46,949 bases of DNA from Deltaproteobacteria bacterium (GCA_019310485.1 JAFDEF010000019.1:1-46949), one strand, 5' to 3'; positions 1-8,889 are shown, numbered from the stretch's first letter. Numbers and translations are program-made. Notes: generated from the letters alone by a model not told the origin.

Positions 1-309
1 ATCCTTTTTCATTGCGGTGGGCTTGACCTATATGCACGAGTTCCAACACAACCTGGCTCATTAGTCCATACCACTATATCTTGTATGACCCACGGAAAAC
101 TGTGAAGGACCAAAAAATAAAACTTACCACAACAAACTGGTTCACCATGGCCCTGTTACCCCCTGAGCGTTCAGTAACAATTGGCACCGCAGTTACAGGC
201 GGGATTGCCGCTTCTTCCGGAAGAGGCGGCAAAGCCAGCGGATATAGCGCCCGGCTAAGTGGGGGAAACAATTCGAGGTAAAAGCGCAAGTATCACCGAG
301 TTTTTCGGT
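1..309. other. window edge, no supported gene
   Basis: On the plus strand an open frame runs from the first bases to a stop at 62-64 and would encode a 20-residue carboxy end; it could be the tail of a gene lying to the left but is too short to judge. From 65 to 309 I see no convincing gene on either strand. The stretch lies downstream of the OYE-like gene, which ends at 310 on the minus strand, and contains the palindrome at 205-232. Confidence 0.3.
205..232. repeat. 28-nt near-perfect palindrome
   Basis: Two 14-base arms (TTGCCGCTTCTTCC and GGAAGAGGCGGCAA) are complementary except at one position that can form a wobble pair. It lies about 80 bases beyond the stop of the last gene of the minus-strand catabolic block. 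There is no T-rich run after it on either strand, so it is not a classical intrinsic terminator. It may protect the 3' end of the transcript or bind a dimeric protein. Confidence 0.55.
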
Positions 310-1554
310 TTACCTGGGAAGGCAGTATTCTTTCCAGTTGGGCGCCGATGACCTGTAGTATTCAGGATTGTATCTCTCCTGGCCCACTTCTCTGTTCACC
401 TCGCACCTAAGCCCCAGCCCCCTCCTGGTTCGCTGCAAACATCCAAGACACCTGATACATTTTCTTATTTTCTTCTCTTCGCCTGCTGCGACTTTTTTCG
501 GCCACTCAGGGTCGGCTATCAGCGGCCTGCAAAGAGATACCATGTCGGTTTTCCCTTGCTTTATCGCTTTTTCGGCATTTTCAGGCTTATGAATTGAAGG
601 GGTAATCACGGGGATCTTCAGTGTCTGCTTCATTAGTTGGGCTTCAGGAAGCATAGTCCCGTCTTCTTCAGGCACGTACCATTTAACTGCCTCCCAGCAT
701 CCAGCCGTAAGGTGGACGTAATCAAGGCCATAGTCTTGGCCGATTTCTGCTATCTTGCAAGAATCTTCAGGTGTAGTCCCTCCGAGTACGTGTTCATCCC
801 CTGTGAGGCGTACTCCCACAACAAAGTCCGGCCCAACCTGTGCCCTCACCTTTACCAGTGAATTGCGAAAAATGCGTGCCCTGTTTTCCAGGCTGCCCCC
901 GTATGCGTCAGTGCGCAAATTGGTCCTTGGAGAAAGAAAATTGTCCCCTAGATAACCATGTGCAAAATGAAGCTCAGCGCCGTCAAAACCTGCATCTTTC
1001 ATCAGTCTAGCGGTCTTTGCGTAAGCATCCTCTATCCATTTTATCTCTTCTGTGGTGAGCTCAACGGGTTCAGGCAAATCAGCGTAGCGGTCCCACAAGG
1101 AAGGCAATCCCTTGCGGATCTCGTATTCCTTGGATTTCTGAGGAATGCTTTCAGGAGGGATCCGAACAATGGGTACACTTGAAGGAGCTTTTGACACAGT
1201 GCCTTTGGCAGTTTGGCGACCCACACCTCCCACCAGAACCTGGCCGAAAGCTTTTGCACCAAAAGCATGGATGCTTTCTACGACTTCATTCCACAAAGGG
1301 AGGTGAGCTTTTTCACAAAGAAGGGGGAAAAGAACGTGTGTCGGGCTCCCTGGAAAGAGATTGACCGCCGGGGGTGTAACAAGAAGTCCCACTCCTCCCC
1401 TTGCACGGGCGGAAAGAAATGCGATGAACTCCTCGGTCGGGTATCCAGCCGTTGAAAAATTTGTTGTTACCGGAGCCATTGCCAGCCGGTTCTTGAGCTC
1501 CACGCTCCCAATTTTTATGGACTTAAACATCTCAGTGAATCTTGCCTTTGCCAT
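310..1554 (-). CDS. old-yellow-enzyme family NADH:flavin oxidoreductase with Fe-S motif
   Basis: A 414-residue FMN-dependent TIM-barrel reductase of the OYE/2,4-dienoyl-CoA reductase group, which reduces activated C=C bonds. The family signature is clear around residues 195-230 (HFAHGY, FLSPRTN, RTDAYGGSLENR). Near the end four cysteines (366, 369, 372, 384) form a C-x2-C-x2-C-x11-C motif. The usual family spacing is x2, x3, x11, so the third cysteine is shifted by one. The protein stops about 30 residues later and lacks the C-terminal FAD/NAD domains of full-length 2,4-dienoyl-CoA or 2-enoate reductases, so electrons must come from another protein. A GGAGGAGAG ribosome site sits 3 nt before the ATG. 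It is the last gene of the minus-strand block, 63 bp after the AOR gene. The barrel assignment is firm; the substrate is unknown. Confidence 0.88.
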   Translation of the reverse strand: MAKARFTEMFKSIKIGSVELKNRLAMAPVTTNFSTAGYPTEEFIAFLSARARGGVGLLVTPPAVNLFPGSPTHVLFPLLCEKAHLPLWNEVVESIHAFGAKAFGQVLVGGVGRQTAKGTVSKAPSSVPIVRIPPESIPQKSKEYEIRKGLPSLWDRYADLPEPVELTTEEIKWIEDAYAKTARLMKDAGFDGAELHFAHGYLGDNFLSPRTNLRTDAYGGSLENRARIFRNSLVKVRAQVGPDFVVGVRLTGDEHVLGGTTPEDSCKIAEIGQDYGLDYVHLTAGCWEAVKWYVPEEDGTMLPEAQLMKQTLKIPVITPSIHKPENAEKAIKQGKTDMVSLCRPLIADPEWPKKVAAGEEKKIRKCIRCLGCLQRTRRGLGLRCEVNREVGQERYNPEYYRSSAPNWKEYCLPR

Positions 1555-1617
1555 TTTCTCTCCTCCCGGAAACCTAATTCCATCTCTTTCATTGAACTAT
1601 AACGCTCAGCATTGCTT

Positions 1618-3582
1618 TTAGCTGATCAGCTTTTTTGCCTTGAGCTTATCGACCACATCTTCCAAACCACTCTCAAGTAGTGTCTTTGATGTAGGGATGC
1701 CTGTCTTGATATCCCATCCTCTTTCATCATAATAGTCGTCTAGGAGCGTGCTACAGTCCTCCCTGGACAGGGGCGTTGCGAAGTAATCGCACAAAACCAT
1801 GGTGCCCCTGTCAGAAGTTTCCAGCGGTTCAAACCACCTTTCTGGAAACGCGTCATCCTTGCGAGAGAATCCAGCCACGACATTTAAGGTTTTCAACAGG
1901 TTCCAGTTCCGCCTTGCAGCTTCCCTTAGCTCCGTAAGAGAAGTTTCAAACCCTGTAACCGCTGAATACATTTCAGACCAATCTTCACCCTTCATAGAAT
2001 TGTCCACCCTGCCCCTAAGGCACCCCATGCCCACCGAATTCATAAAAGCAACCCAGTCCTCCCCGTAGGGCGTCATCCTTGCAATGTTGAAATAACCAGG
2101 GCGCTCGAATATCCTGCTAATAGCATCCCGGGGCACACCTCTGTCTTCGAGCCAGTCGCGGAATTTTTCGGGTGGCTCATCCTTTGACATATATAGCGTA
2201 ATCGTACCCTGTGGGGCATGAGCGCCTCTCGGATTTACGACCTGGCTGAACTCCGGCCCGCTCATCCTGTTTATCCTGGGATCATACAGCGGCTCCATTC
2301 CTTTAATATGAACGGCATATTTTTCACATCCCCTGCCTATATCCTGAATCGCCTTCTTGAACCCTTGCGCAAGAATACCTCCAAGACCTTCGTTTCGAGT
2401 TGCCTGCTGTGCCAGGTACATGGTGGTTTCAAAGTCGTGCCTTAGTTCCTGTCCGCCGGCTTCTTCTTTACTGATAATGCCCCTCTCATAGAGCTCCAGA
2501 GCCCAATCAATAAGAGCGGTAAAGGAATGGATACAAAGTCCAGTTCGCTGAAAATACTCCTGCGCTTTGACGTTTTTCTCATAGCTTCCCACCTGGCAAC
2601 GCGCCGCCATATGAACAACTCTTCCGTAAAAGGAAGAAACCCACGCCTCGGTTCCGCTAAACTCTCCTTTCTTTATTTTGATGTGGTCCTTGCATCCCAC
2701 AGGACAGGTCGGATCTGAGAGTCTTCCTGCCTTGATATTTTTCAGGTAATACTCCGGGCTGTATAATCGATAGGCTTCTTTTGTCGGAAACCGGCCTCTC
2801 CAGTTATTCATCGACATACCGTGCAAATCTGCCCATCCTCCGAAGCCATCCATTGTTCCGAGCTCTATGAGCCTTTTGCGGTCGGGGTTGGCAAGAAACC
2901 GATCAATGATTTGGCGTTTTCTTTTTTCAAACCTTCCCTTTTCCGAAATCGGAATTTTTCTGCTTCCTCTGGCAACAATGGCTTTGAGATTCTTGGAGCC
3001 CATAATTGCGGGAAGTCCGCCCTTGCCCCAAGAGGTGCACTTGTCCACAAGGCATATGGTGGTATTGACCATGCGCTCCCCTGCCGTACCCATTGCAAGC
3101 ACGGCATAGTCACGACCGTATTTCCCCCAGAGAATATCAGTCGCTTCATAGGTATCTCTGCCCCACAGTTCGGATGCATCACATATTTCCACGTGCTCAT
3201 TATCAATCCTTATGTAGACAGGAGTCCTGGATTTCCCCTTGATGATTACCTGATCATATCCTGCGAGCTTAACATTTATCCCAAAGCGCCCTCCAGCAGT
3301 CCCCGGTGATATGGTGCCGGTTGCTGGCCACTTGGTGAGGACTGAATACTTGCTTGATACTGGAGCCCCTGTACCGAGAATAGGCCCCATGCCCATGAAG
3401 ACAATATTTTCGGGCGATAGTGGATCAACCAGAGGGTCCAGGAGATCCCACGAAAACTTGCAATTTAGCCCAAATCCCCCCAGATACTTTCTGGCTGTAT
3501 CCATATCCAGCGGCTGCTTTTCAATTTCTTGCCTTGTTAGATCAATATGAAGCACGCACCCTGCGTAGCCCCCAGCTTTCAT
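1618..3582 (-). CDS. aldehyde ferredoxin oxidoreductase family protein
   Basis: A 654-residue tungsten/molybdenum-bispterin enzyme of the AOR family, which typically oxidises aldehydes to acids with ferredoxin. The N-terminal pterin-binding domain is recognisable (SPENIVFMGMGP, GTGAPVSSKY, GTAGGRFGINVK, residues about 57-107), as is the distal cluster ligand region NSVGMGC around residue 521. The proximal [4Fe-4S] motif normally reads C-x2-C-x3-C; here the first position is aspartate (D-P-T-C-P-V-G-C, about residues 290-297), leaving three cysteines plus Asp. Whether Asp ligates the cluster is inference. GTG at 3585 is also open, but ATG at 3582 is better spaced from GGAG. It follows a ferredoxin relic and the GlcF-like gene, which fits an oxidation module. 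Family is certain; metal and substrate are not. Confidence 0.9.
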   Translation of the reverse strand: MKAGGYAGCVLHIDLTRQEIEKQPLDMDTARKYLGGFGLNCKFSWDLLDPLVDPLSPENIVFMGMGPILGTGAPVSSKYSVLTKWPATGTISPGTAGGRFGINVKLAGYDQVIIKGKSRTPVYIRIDNEHVEICDASELWGRDTYEATDILWGKYGRDYAVLAMGTAGERMVNTTICLVDKCTSWGKGGLPAIMGSKNLKAIVARGSRKIPISEKGRFEKRKRQIIDRFLANPDRKRLIELGTMDGFGGWADLHGMSMNNWRGRFPTKEAYRLYSPEYYLKNIKAGRLSDPTCPVGCKDHIKIKKGEFSGTEAWVSSFYGRVVHMAARCQVGSYEKNVKAQEYFQRTGLCIHSFTALIDWALELYERGIISKEEAGGQELRHDFETTMYLAQQATRNEGLGGILAQGFKKAIQDIGRGCEKYAVHIKGMEPLYDPRINRMSGPEFSQVVNPRGAHAPQGTITLYMSKDEPPEKFRDWLEDRGVPRDAISRIFERPGYFNIARMTPYGEDWVAFMNSVGMGCLRGRVDNSMKGEDWSEMYSAVTGFETSLTELREAARRNWNLLKTLNVVAGFSRKDDAFPERWFEPLETSDRGTMVLCDYFATPLSREDCSTLLDDYYDERGWDIKTGIPTSKTLLESGLEDVVDKLKAKKLIS

Positions 3583-3636
3583 CACCAGACTCCAACATTG
3601 TAATAAGGTTATCTAAATAACATCTGTCCCGGATGC

Positions 3637-3735
3637 TCAAATCAGCATATCCAGAGGAAACAAGTATTGAACGGCATCGGCTGGACAATGTATTCTGCAA
3701 TTTCCGCAATGCCAGCACTCATCAGGATAAACAAT
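3637..3735 (-). pseudogene. relic of a two-[4Fe-4S] ferredoxin (C-terminal half)
   Basis: On the minus strand a 32-codon open stretch encodes YPDECWHCGNCRIHCPADAV and then a short tail ending LFPLDMLI. C-x2-C-x2-C-x3-CP is a classical ferredoxin cluster, and YPDECWHC is typical of the second cluster of small ferredoxins found beside flavoprotein and AOR-type enzymes in sulfate reducers. Immediately upstream in the same frame come three stops. Further up the same frame reads DCPTNRLFF, which may be the end of the first cluster, but the first three cysteines are not visible and there is no usable start. The 318-bp gap between the GlcF-like and AOR genes is thus a decayed ferredoxin gene plus A+T-rich sequence. 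The motif is certain; that it is non-functional is inferred from the stops. Confidence 0.75.
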
Positions 3736-3903
3736 TCATTAGGTTATTTGAAGAATTCATAAAGGAAGCACAAAGAATAGTCTGTTTGTTGGACAATCAG
3801 CAGAATATAAATTAGAAATTTTCGCATAAGTCAAGAAAAAAGTCCGGGAAAGTCTGAAAACAGTAAGGCCGGCAAACAAAAAATACACAAAAATTATCGT
3901 AGC

Positions 3904-5085
3904 TTACTGAAGGGATGAGCAAATAAGCTCTGTAATATCCATGACTTTGATTGAGCCTTCCTTTTCCATGGATTTAATTGCATCACTGAGCGTTATGTTA
4001 CAAAAAGGACATGCCGTAAGAAGCACCTCGGCCTTTGTATCCAGCGCCTGCTCAACACGTTTTTCAGCTATCACCTGGGAGGAAAGAAGCCCCTTCGGTG
4101 GCTCCATCCACATCCGGCCCCCGCCCATACCGCAACAGTTGCTATCCTCTTTGGCGTTTTCCATTTCGACAAGATCAACCCCCGGAATTTGCCCTATCAG
4201 CTCCCTTGGCTCCTCAAAAACCCCGCTGTGCCTCCCCAGGTAACACGGATCGTGATAGGTGACCCTTTTGTTAACCTCAGAACGAAGCCTGAGCTTCCCC
4301 TCTTTTATCAACTCGTTTGTAAACTGCGTGTAATGCTGCACCCTGACCCTATTTCCCCACTCAGGGTACTCATGGGTAAAAGAATAGAAACTATGCGGAT
4401 CACTTGTAACAATATGGCTAACGCCTGCTTCTTTAAACATAGCTATGTTACTCTCAGAAAGGTACTGAAACAGCCCTGTCTCCCCCATCCTTTTCGCTTC
4501 ATGCCCGCTGCATGTCTCGTTTTGAAGAATACCGAAATTTACCCCGGCCTGATTCAAAATCTTGACCATATTCTTAGCTATTCTCTGCGCCAGGGGATCA
4601 TACGAGCACGCACATCCCACAAAGTAGAGCACATCCACCCTGTTCTCTTTTGAAGCAAACTCCACCCCCAGCCCTTCTGCCCACCTGGTTCTCTCATGCG
4701 CAGGATTCCCCCAGGGGTTGCCCCTAACATGCATGTTCTTTAAAACATTCACCTGCTCCGGCATGGGCCCTACCATCTTCTCAACCAGCAAATACTCCCT
4801 GGCTTTTTCAAACACCTCTGTGAGGGGGAGCGCCCTCGATACCTTCTTGCACATGAGGTTACACTTACCGCATGTCGTGCACGAGTAAACCAGGTTTCGT
4901 AAATCCTCGTTGATTTCATTCCACTTTAATCCATAGTAAATGGCACGGTTTATCCCAAAAGGACCCTGGCTGACCCTGCTCTCAACAATCGGGCACACAG
5001 TGTTACAGAAATGGCACTTCTCGCATGAGATGAGTTTGTCATTTAAGTACTTCTCAATGTCTTGTTCCACTATCTCCGCTTCCAT
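3904..5085 (-). CDS. GlcF/HdrD-like Fe-S oxidoreductase subunit
   Basis: A 393-residue cytoplasmic iron-sulfur protein. Two N-terminal [4Fe-4S] motifs are visible: CEKCHFCNTVCP near residue 22 and CTTCGKCNLMC near residue 69. Two CCG (DUF224) domains follow; the second has the canonical DSNCCGMGGGR, while the first reads ETCSGHEA and lacks the paired cysteines. Proteins of this type take electrons from a partner flavoprotein such as glycolate or lactate dehydrogenase and pass them to quinone or another carrier. The gene overlaps the GlcD-like gene by one base (TAATG) with a GAAGGAGA ribosome site, so the two are surely co-translated. The degenerate first CCG domain resembles many GlcF-like proteins and need not mean loss of function. 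Confidence 0.9.
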   Translation of the reverse strand: MEAEIVEQDIEKYLNDKLISCEKCHFCNTVCPIVESRVSQGPFGINRAIYYGLKWNEINEDLRNLVYSCTTCGKCNLMCKKVSRALPLTEVFEKAREYLLVEKMVGPMPEQVNVLKNMHVRGNPWGNPAHERTRWAEGLGVEFASKENRVDVLYFVGCACSYDPLAQRIAKNMVKILNQAGVNFGILQNETCSGHEAKRMGETGLFQYLSESNIAMFKEAGVSHIVTSDPHSFYSFTHEYPEWGNRVRVQHYTQFTNELIKEGKLRLRSEVNKRVTYHDPCYLGRHSGVFEEPRELIGQIPGVDLVEMENAKEDSNCCGMGGGRMWMEPPKGLLSSQVIAEKRVEQALDTKAEVLLTACPFCNITLSDAIKSMEKEGSIKVMDITELICSSLQ

Positions 5086-6494
5086 TACACTTCTCCTTCA
5101 AGATTACCGCGGTTAAGGATGTTGTTGGGATCAAAGAGCTGTTTCATTTTCTTTATAAGCCCGTAACTCGTATCTCCATATTTCTCCCTGTAGAGGGGAA
5201 CACGGTATGGCAGCCATCCCCAATCGCCCCCGACACCGTCGTATTTTAGCTGCAATTCCTTCTCAAGATTCCAGATTTCCCCCACTACCTGCTTCATCTT
5301 CTCGGTGGACCAGGTATAGGGAAATGCAAAAAGACAGTGCAAAGAATCAGAGCCGACATGCCCGTAAAGGTAAGACTCGGTCTGACCTATCAGATCATCC
5401 CTGCCCTCCGTAATATGGCTCAGCTCTGTCATGGCTTCAGCCAGGCGCGGGAGAGCCGGATTTACCTCTATTGCAAGGTAGCCCTTAAGTCCCTTCTCCT
5501 GTCCCCAGCGCATTGCATTCTCCCTCACTCCCCAAACTTTTTCCGCTACCTCCGGATCTTCCAGGATAAAAGCCTCGGTCGCCCCCGCACTCTTGAACAA
5601 CTTAACCATCTCCTCAGCGTTTCGTTGCGCTTCTTCCTTGCTCCTGCCCATGGAACGAGTAATGGCCATGGCTCCTTGCGGAAAATCCAGGCCCAGAGCC
5701 TCGTAGCCTACCCTGCAGGCTTTCTCTCCTACGAACTCTCCGTCCATGGGAAGGGGTAACTTGTTCCTGTACATTAGTCCAATAACATCCCCTATCTCTT
5801 CAACCCTTTTGAAAAACCCTACAGCATCCACTGTCTGCGGCATGGGAATGAGCACCATCCTTACCCTGGTGATAATCCCTAAGATGCCCTCTGCTCCAAT
5901 AAAAATCCGGGCAAGATCCCATCCAGACGACCGCCTCAGACACTTGGACCCCGTCTCTATTACCTCCCCTGTGGGAAGCACTACCTCAAGGCCAAGAATG
6001 TTGTTAATGGGTCTTCCAAAAATATTGTCCGTTAAATGACCGAGCGTGTTTACGCTCACAGCCCCCCCTACGCTGGAGCCAACCTGGGTCTGAATGGGAA
6101 GAAAATACCCCAGTTTCGCCAGTTCCTTTATAAGCTGTCCTGTCTTTACCCCCGCTCCACACTCAAGCCACTGGTGATCCTCGTTGATCTCAAAGTAGGT
6201 GAGACGCTCAGTGCTCAGTGTGATGCCTCCGTGCTTGGGCTTGGTGCCGAATATAAGCGAGGTTCCAGAGCCATACGTGGTCACCGGAATCTCGTGCTGG
6301 TTGGCATACTTGAGTACAGAAGAGATCTCCTGGGCATCTGCGGGTTGAACCACCACATCGGGCAGATCCTCCTGTTCAACATCGTATGGCAACGATGTGT
6401 CCGCGTAGTTTATCCTGTCAAAAATATCAGTGTGCACGTGGTCTCCACCCACTATGCCTTTTAGCTCTTCAGAGAGTTCTTCAGCGCTTCTCAT
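5085..6494 (-). CDS. GlcD-like FAD-linked oxidase (2-hydroxyacid dehydrogenase family)
   Basis: A 469-residue flavoprotein of the FAD_binding_4/FAD-oxidase_C family, which includes GlcD, D-lactate dehydrogenases and alkyl-dihydroxyacetone phosphate synthase. The N-terminal PCMH FAD-binding fold is seen from about residue 45 (VVQPADAQEI, YGSGTSLIFG, VGSSVGGAVSVN, GAEGILGIITRV). The C-terminus has the family signature LFDPNNILNRG. It probably oxidises a 2-hydroxy acid or related alcohol and hands electrons to the GlcF-like protein encoded immediately downstream. A strong GGAGGGAGGGG ribosome site precedes the ATG. The 133-bp gap to the VOC gene upstream shows no other gene. The substrate cannot be told from sequence. 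Confidence 0.88.
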   Translation of the reverse strand: MRSAEELSEELKGIVGGDHVHTDIFDRINYADTSLPYDVEQEDLPDVVVQPADAQEISSVLKYANQHEIPVTTYGSGTSLIFGTKPKHGGITLSTERLTYFEINEDHQWLECGAGVKTGQLIKELAKLGYFLPIQTQVGSSVGGAVSVNTLGHLTDNIFGRPINNILGLEVVLPTGEVIETGSKCLRRSSGWDLARIFIGAEGILGIITRVRMVLIPMPQTVDAVGFFKRVEEIGDVIGLMYRNKLPLPMDGEFVGEKACRVGYEALGLDFPQGAMAITRSMGRSKEEAQRNAEEMVKLFKSAGATEAFILEDPEVAEKVWGVRENAMRWGQEKGLKGYLAIEVNPALPRLAEAMTELSHITEGRDDLIGQTESYLYGHVGSDSLHCLFAFPYTWSTEKMKQVVGEIWNLEKELQLKYDGVGGDWGWLPYRVPLYREKYGDTSYGLIKKMKQLFDPNNILNRGNLEGEV

Positions 6495-6627
6495 CTGGAA
6501 CCCCTCCCTCCTCTTTCTGAACCCGGCTTTCCTATCAACAAAGTTTTCTGCCCAACCATACAGAGGGCAGCGAAGCAGGGAACCCGCTTATACGTGAAAT
6601 CCAGTCAACTAAGACAGATAAGACAAA

Positions 6628-7086
6628 TCAAGTGTATTGTGCCAGTTCAAGCAGCACCCCATCGGGGTCAAGGAAGTAGAAAAGCACCTTCCGGCGCGAG
6701 TCTCCTGAATCTACGTCCAAGGGAACTGCAGCAGGATCACCCACTACCTTAGCACCCGCCTCCTCCAGCCTTTTTTTCATCTCCCCGATATCTTTCACCC
6801 TGAATGCAAGGTGGCGCATCCCGATTGTGCTTGCAGTAGAATTAGCAGGAACAGCCTTGCTCTTCGGGCTTTGAAAACAAAGCAACTCCAGCCTGGGATT
6901 ATCCTTGTTTAGCTCAAGGTAGGCAACCTCGGCTTTCACTCCTTTTAACCCCACCACAGATTCAATCCATTTTCCTTCAAGGTGGGCACTTCCGCTCTTT
7001 TTGAAATCTAAAACCCGCGTGTAGAAATCAACCGAGCGATCTAGGTCGCTAACAACAATTGTAACATGGTCAATAGCTCGAACCAT
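6628..7086 (-). CDS. VOC (glyoxalase/epimerase fold) metalloprotein
   Basis: A 152-residue vicinal-oxygen-chelate protein with two beta-alpha-beta-beta-beta repeats. The four usual metal ligands are present: His in IDHVTIVV, Glu in LELLCF, His in MRHLAFRV, and Glu near the end in VLLELAQ. Relatives are glyoxalase I, methylmalonyl-CoA epimerase and extradiol dioxygenases. In an anaerobe with this context an isomerase, epimerase or lyase role is more likely than a dioxygenase. An ATG at 7110 would add eight residues; I prefer 7086 because family members start just before IDHV, although neither start has a strong ribosome site. Confidence 0.82.
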   Translation of the reverse strand: MVRAIDHVTIVVSDLDRSVDFYTRVLDFKKSGSAHLEGKWIESVVGLKGVKAEVAYLELNKDNPRLELLCFQSPKSKAVPANSTASTIGMRHLAFRVKDIGEMKKRLEEAGAKVVGDPAAVPLDVDSGDSRRKVLFYFLDPDGVLLELAQYT

Positions 7087-7146
7087 AGAAATCCCGTTCC
7101 GGGCATACATCGTGTCCCGTGAAAATCGGGCACGGAGCCCAACCCT

Positions 7147-7482
7147 TTACCAAACCATGGGAGTGTAGCCTTCTTTTAGTGCTCCGGACACAAACTCCCC
7201 GACAAATTTCACCTCTATTCCAAGACCCTGGAGTCTCTCGCTCACGCCGTAATTATCTGAACACCACTTGCACGCTATCACCTGCTTTCCGGCATCCATG
7301 AATCGTTTCACAAAGTCCTGGAGCTCAATGTCATAAGCCACCCGTTCTTCCGAAGGCCCAAAAAGGAAAAGCTTGGTATCTGCCATAAACTTTTCAGTGA
7401 CCGTCCTCCTGGCGAACTGGAGGGCTGTCTTAATCACCTGCCTGTCGCTGCTCGAAATAACGATGCACAGCCGATCACTCAC
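7147..7482 (-). CDS. small DsrE/DsrF-like protein
   Basis: A 111-residue protein beginning RLCIVISSSDRQ, with an alpha/beta layout and the segment KQVIACKWCSDNYGV around residue 73. DsrE/F-fold proteins bind or transfer sulfur through a conserved cysteine, or serve as small accessory proteins; the two cysteines of CKWC are candidates. The start is fixed by a perfect AAAGGAGGT site five bases before GTG 7482; a longer frame from 7530 has no such site. It sits between the M24 and VOC genes in the same direction. The fold assignment is moderately sure; the function here is unknown. Confidence 0.65.
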   Translation of the reverse strand: MSDRLCIVISSSDRQVIKTALQFARRTVTEKFMADTKLFLFGPSEERVAYDIELQDFVKRFMDAGKQVIACKWCSDNYGVSERLQGLGIEVKFVGEFVSGALKEGYTPMVW

Positions 7483-7532
7483 TTTCCACCTCCTTTGGAG
7501 TTCTTCCTCGCCAGGATAGCTTCCATGCATTC

Positions 7533-8840
7533 CTAGTCCAAAAATTTTTCATCAAAGGGATACAGTGTAAAAAGCACCGGGCCTTTGTCAGTAACTACCA
7601 CATCTTGCTCGAGTCTGACGGCCTGCTCCAGGCCCGGCTTTCCGCTGTATGTCTCAATGGCCATGTACATGTTCTGCTTGAACTCGGCGGGAAAGTCCAG
7701 CGAAAAGCCTCTCGATATCCACATTCCCTCATAAAGGGTCAAGCCAATGCTATGACCAAATTGAAAGAGGCTGCACGTTTTATAAATATCATCGTCGTAT
7801 TCAGGGAAATGCTTGGCCGCATCAGCAGTTGTTTTGCCCGGCCATGCTTCGTTAACTGCACCCATGGTCGTGTCCATCGCTTCCTTGTAAAGTTTCTTTT
7901 GCTCAGGTGTCGGTGCGGCATCACCGCACATGAAAGTCCTGGTCACATCCGCATAATACCCCCCACAGGGACCGCGGCCCCCAATGTCGCAGATGACCAG
8001 ATCGCCCCTTCGTATGGGCTTGTCGGACCACCACCTGCTGTATGGGTTGGTGTTTCCCCCTGATGCCACGCAGAATGCCTGGCCTTCTTCAAAACCATGG
8101 TCTGTAAAAAATTTCATGATATTCCCGGCAAGTTGACTCTCGGTGAGCCCTGGGCGCTTCAACCATTCATTTCGTATCATGTCGAAACAAGAATCGGCAA
8201 TCGCCGCTGAAATTTTACAGCACTCCAGTTCATCCACGGTTTTTATCAATCGCGCCTCTGACATTGCAGGCCAGGCATTGACCAATTTGACGCCTGCCTC
8301 TTCAAAAGCGGAATGAACCCACATATCCATGATATCAACGCCGATCTTTTCGCCAAAAACCTTTTTTTCCTTTAAAACGTCAACAACGCCGGCCACCATG
8401 TTCTTGACCTGGCGCTCAGTAGCCCCTTCAGACCATGTCCACGTTATGGCAGGCTTTACCCTATCTTGCATCCACGGACAGTTGAGCTTGGCCCTTTCCA
8501 TGTCAGAGCCGACTGTTTCAAATAAAATTGGCTCACTATCCCTGCAGAGCACTGCGTATCGGATGAAGATGCTGTACTTCCACATTCCCTGGTAGACACC
8601 CGTCACATAACGCACATTTGCCCCATGGTACAAAACCATGGCACCAAGGTCATGTCTTTCCATGGCTGCCTTTGCTTGTGCAAGTCTTTCTCTCCTCATC
8701 CTGTCAAAATTGATTCTCTGCTCCCAATCTGCGCCGGTAATACTGTAAAGGCGCCTTGGGGAGTAGTGGTGGGGATACTTGATATATGAATGATCAAGGC
8801 CCGATCTTCTGATTTCAATCTCCTCACTATTGCTCATCAT
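7533..8840 (-). CDS. M24 metallopeptidase-fold protein (creatinase/Xaa-Pro peptidase-like)
   Basis: A 435-residue protein with a creatinase N-terminal domain (to about residue 200) and an M24 'pita-bread' catalytic domain. All five dinuclear metal ligands are visible: Asp285 (CDIGG), Asp298 (YADVTRTF), His363 (FGHSIG), Glu396 (AIETY) and Glu411 (RLEQDV). M24 proteins include prolidases, aminopeptidase P, creatinase and DMSP lyase DddP. The D-x-D metal pair I recall for DddP is absent here (D-I-G), which argues against that activity. The start is ATG 8840, six bases after AAGGAG; an in-frame TTG at 8873 has no site. Association with a cupin, VOC and importer suggests a hydrolase or lyase acting on an imported small molecule rather than housekeeping peptide turnover. 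Confidence 0.85.
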   Translation of the reverse strand: MMSNSEEIEIRRSGLDHSYIKYPHHYSPRRLYSITGADWEQRINFDRMRRERLAQAKAAMERHDLGAMVLYHGANVRYVTGVYQGMWKYSIFIRYAVLCRDSEPILFETVGSDMERAKLNCPWMQDRVKPAITWTWSEGATERQVKNMVAGVVDVLKEKKVFGEKIGVDIMDMWVHSAFEEAGVKLVNAWPAMSEARLIKTVDELECCKISAAIADSCFDMIRNEWLKRPGLTESQLAGNIMKFFTDHGFEEGQAFCVASGGNTNPYSRWWSDKPIRRGDLVICDIGGRGPCGGYYADVTRTFMCGDAAPTPEQKKLYKEAMDTTMGAVNEAWPGKTTADAAKHFPEYDDDIYKTCSLFQFGHSIGLTLYEGMWISRGFSLDFPAEFKQNMYMAIETYSGKPGLEQAVRLEQDVVVTDKGPVLFTLYPFDEKFLD

Positions 8841-8889
8841 CCTTTCTCCTTCCTTTTCTCGGCTAGACTCCAAAACCTCAAGCTTGGAT

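Noticed and set aside
7533..8840. M24 protein as a DMSP lyase (DddP), with the cupin as a second DMSP-related enzyme
   Set aside because: Length and C-terminal layout are similar to DddP, but the D-x-D metal pair I recall for DddP is D-I-G here and the site follows the general creatinase/prolidase pattern. The cupin has only generic motifs.
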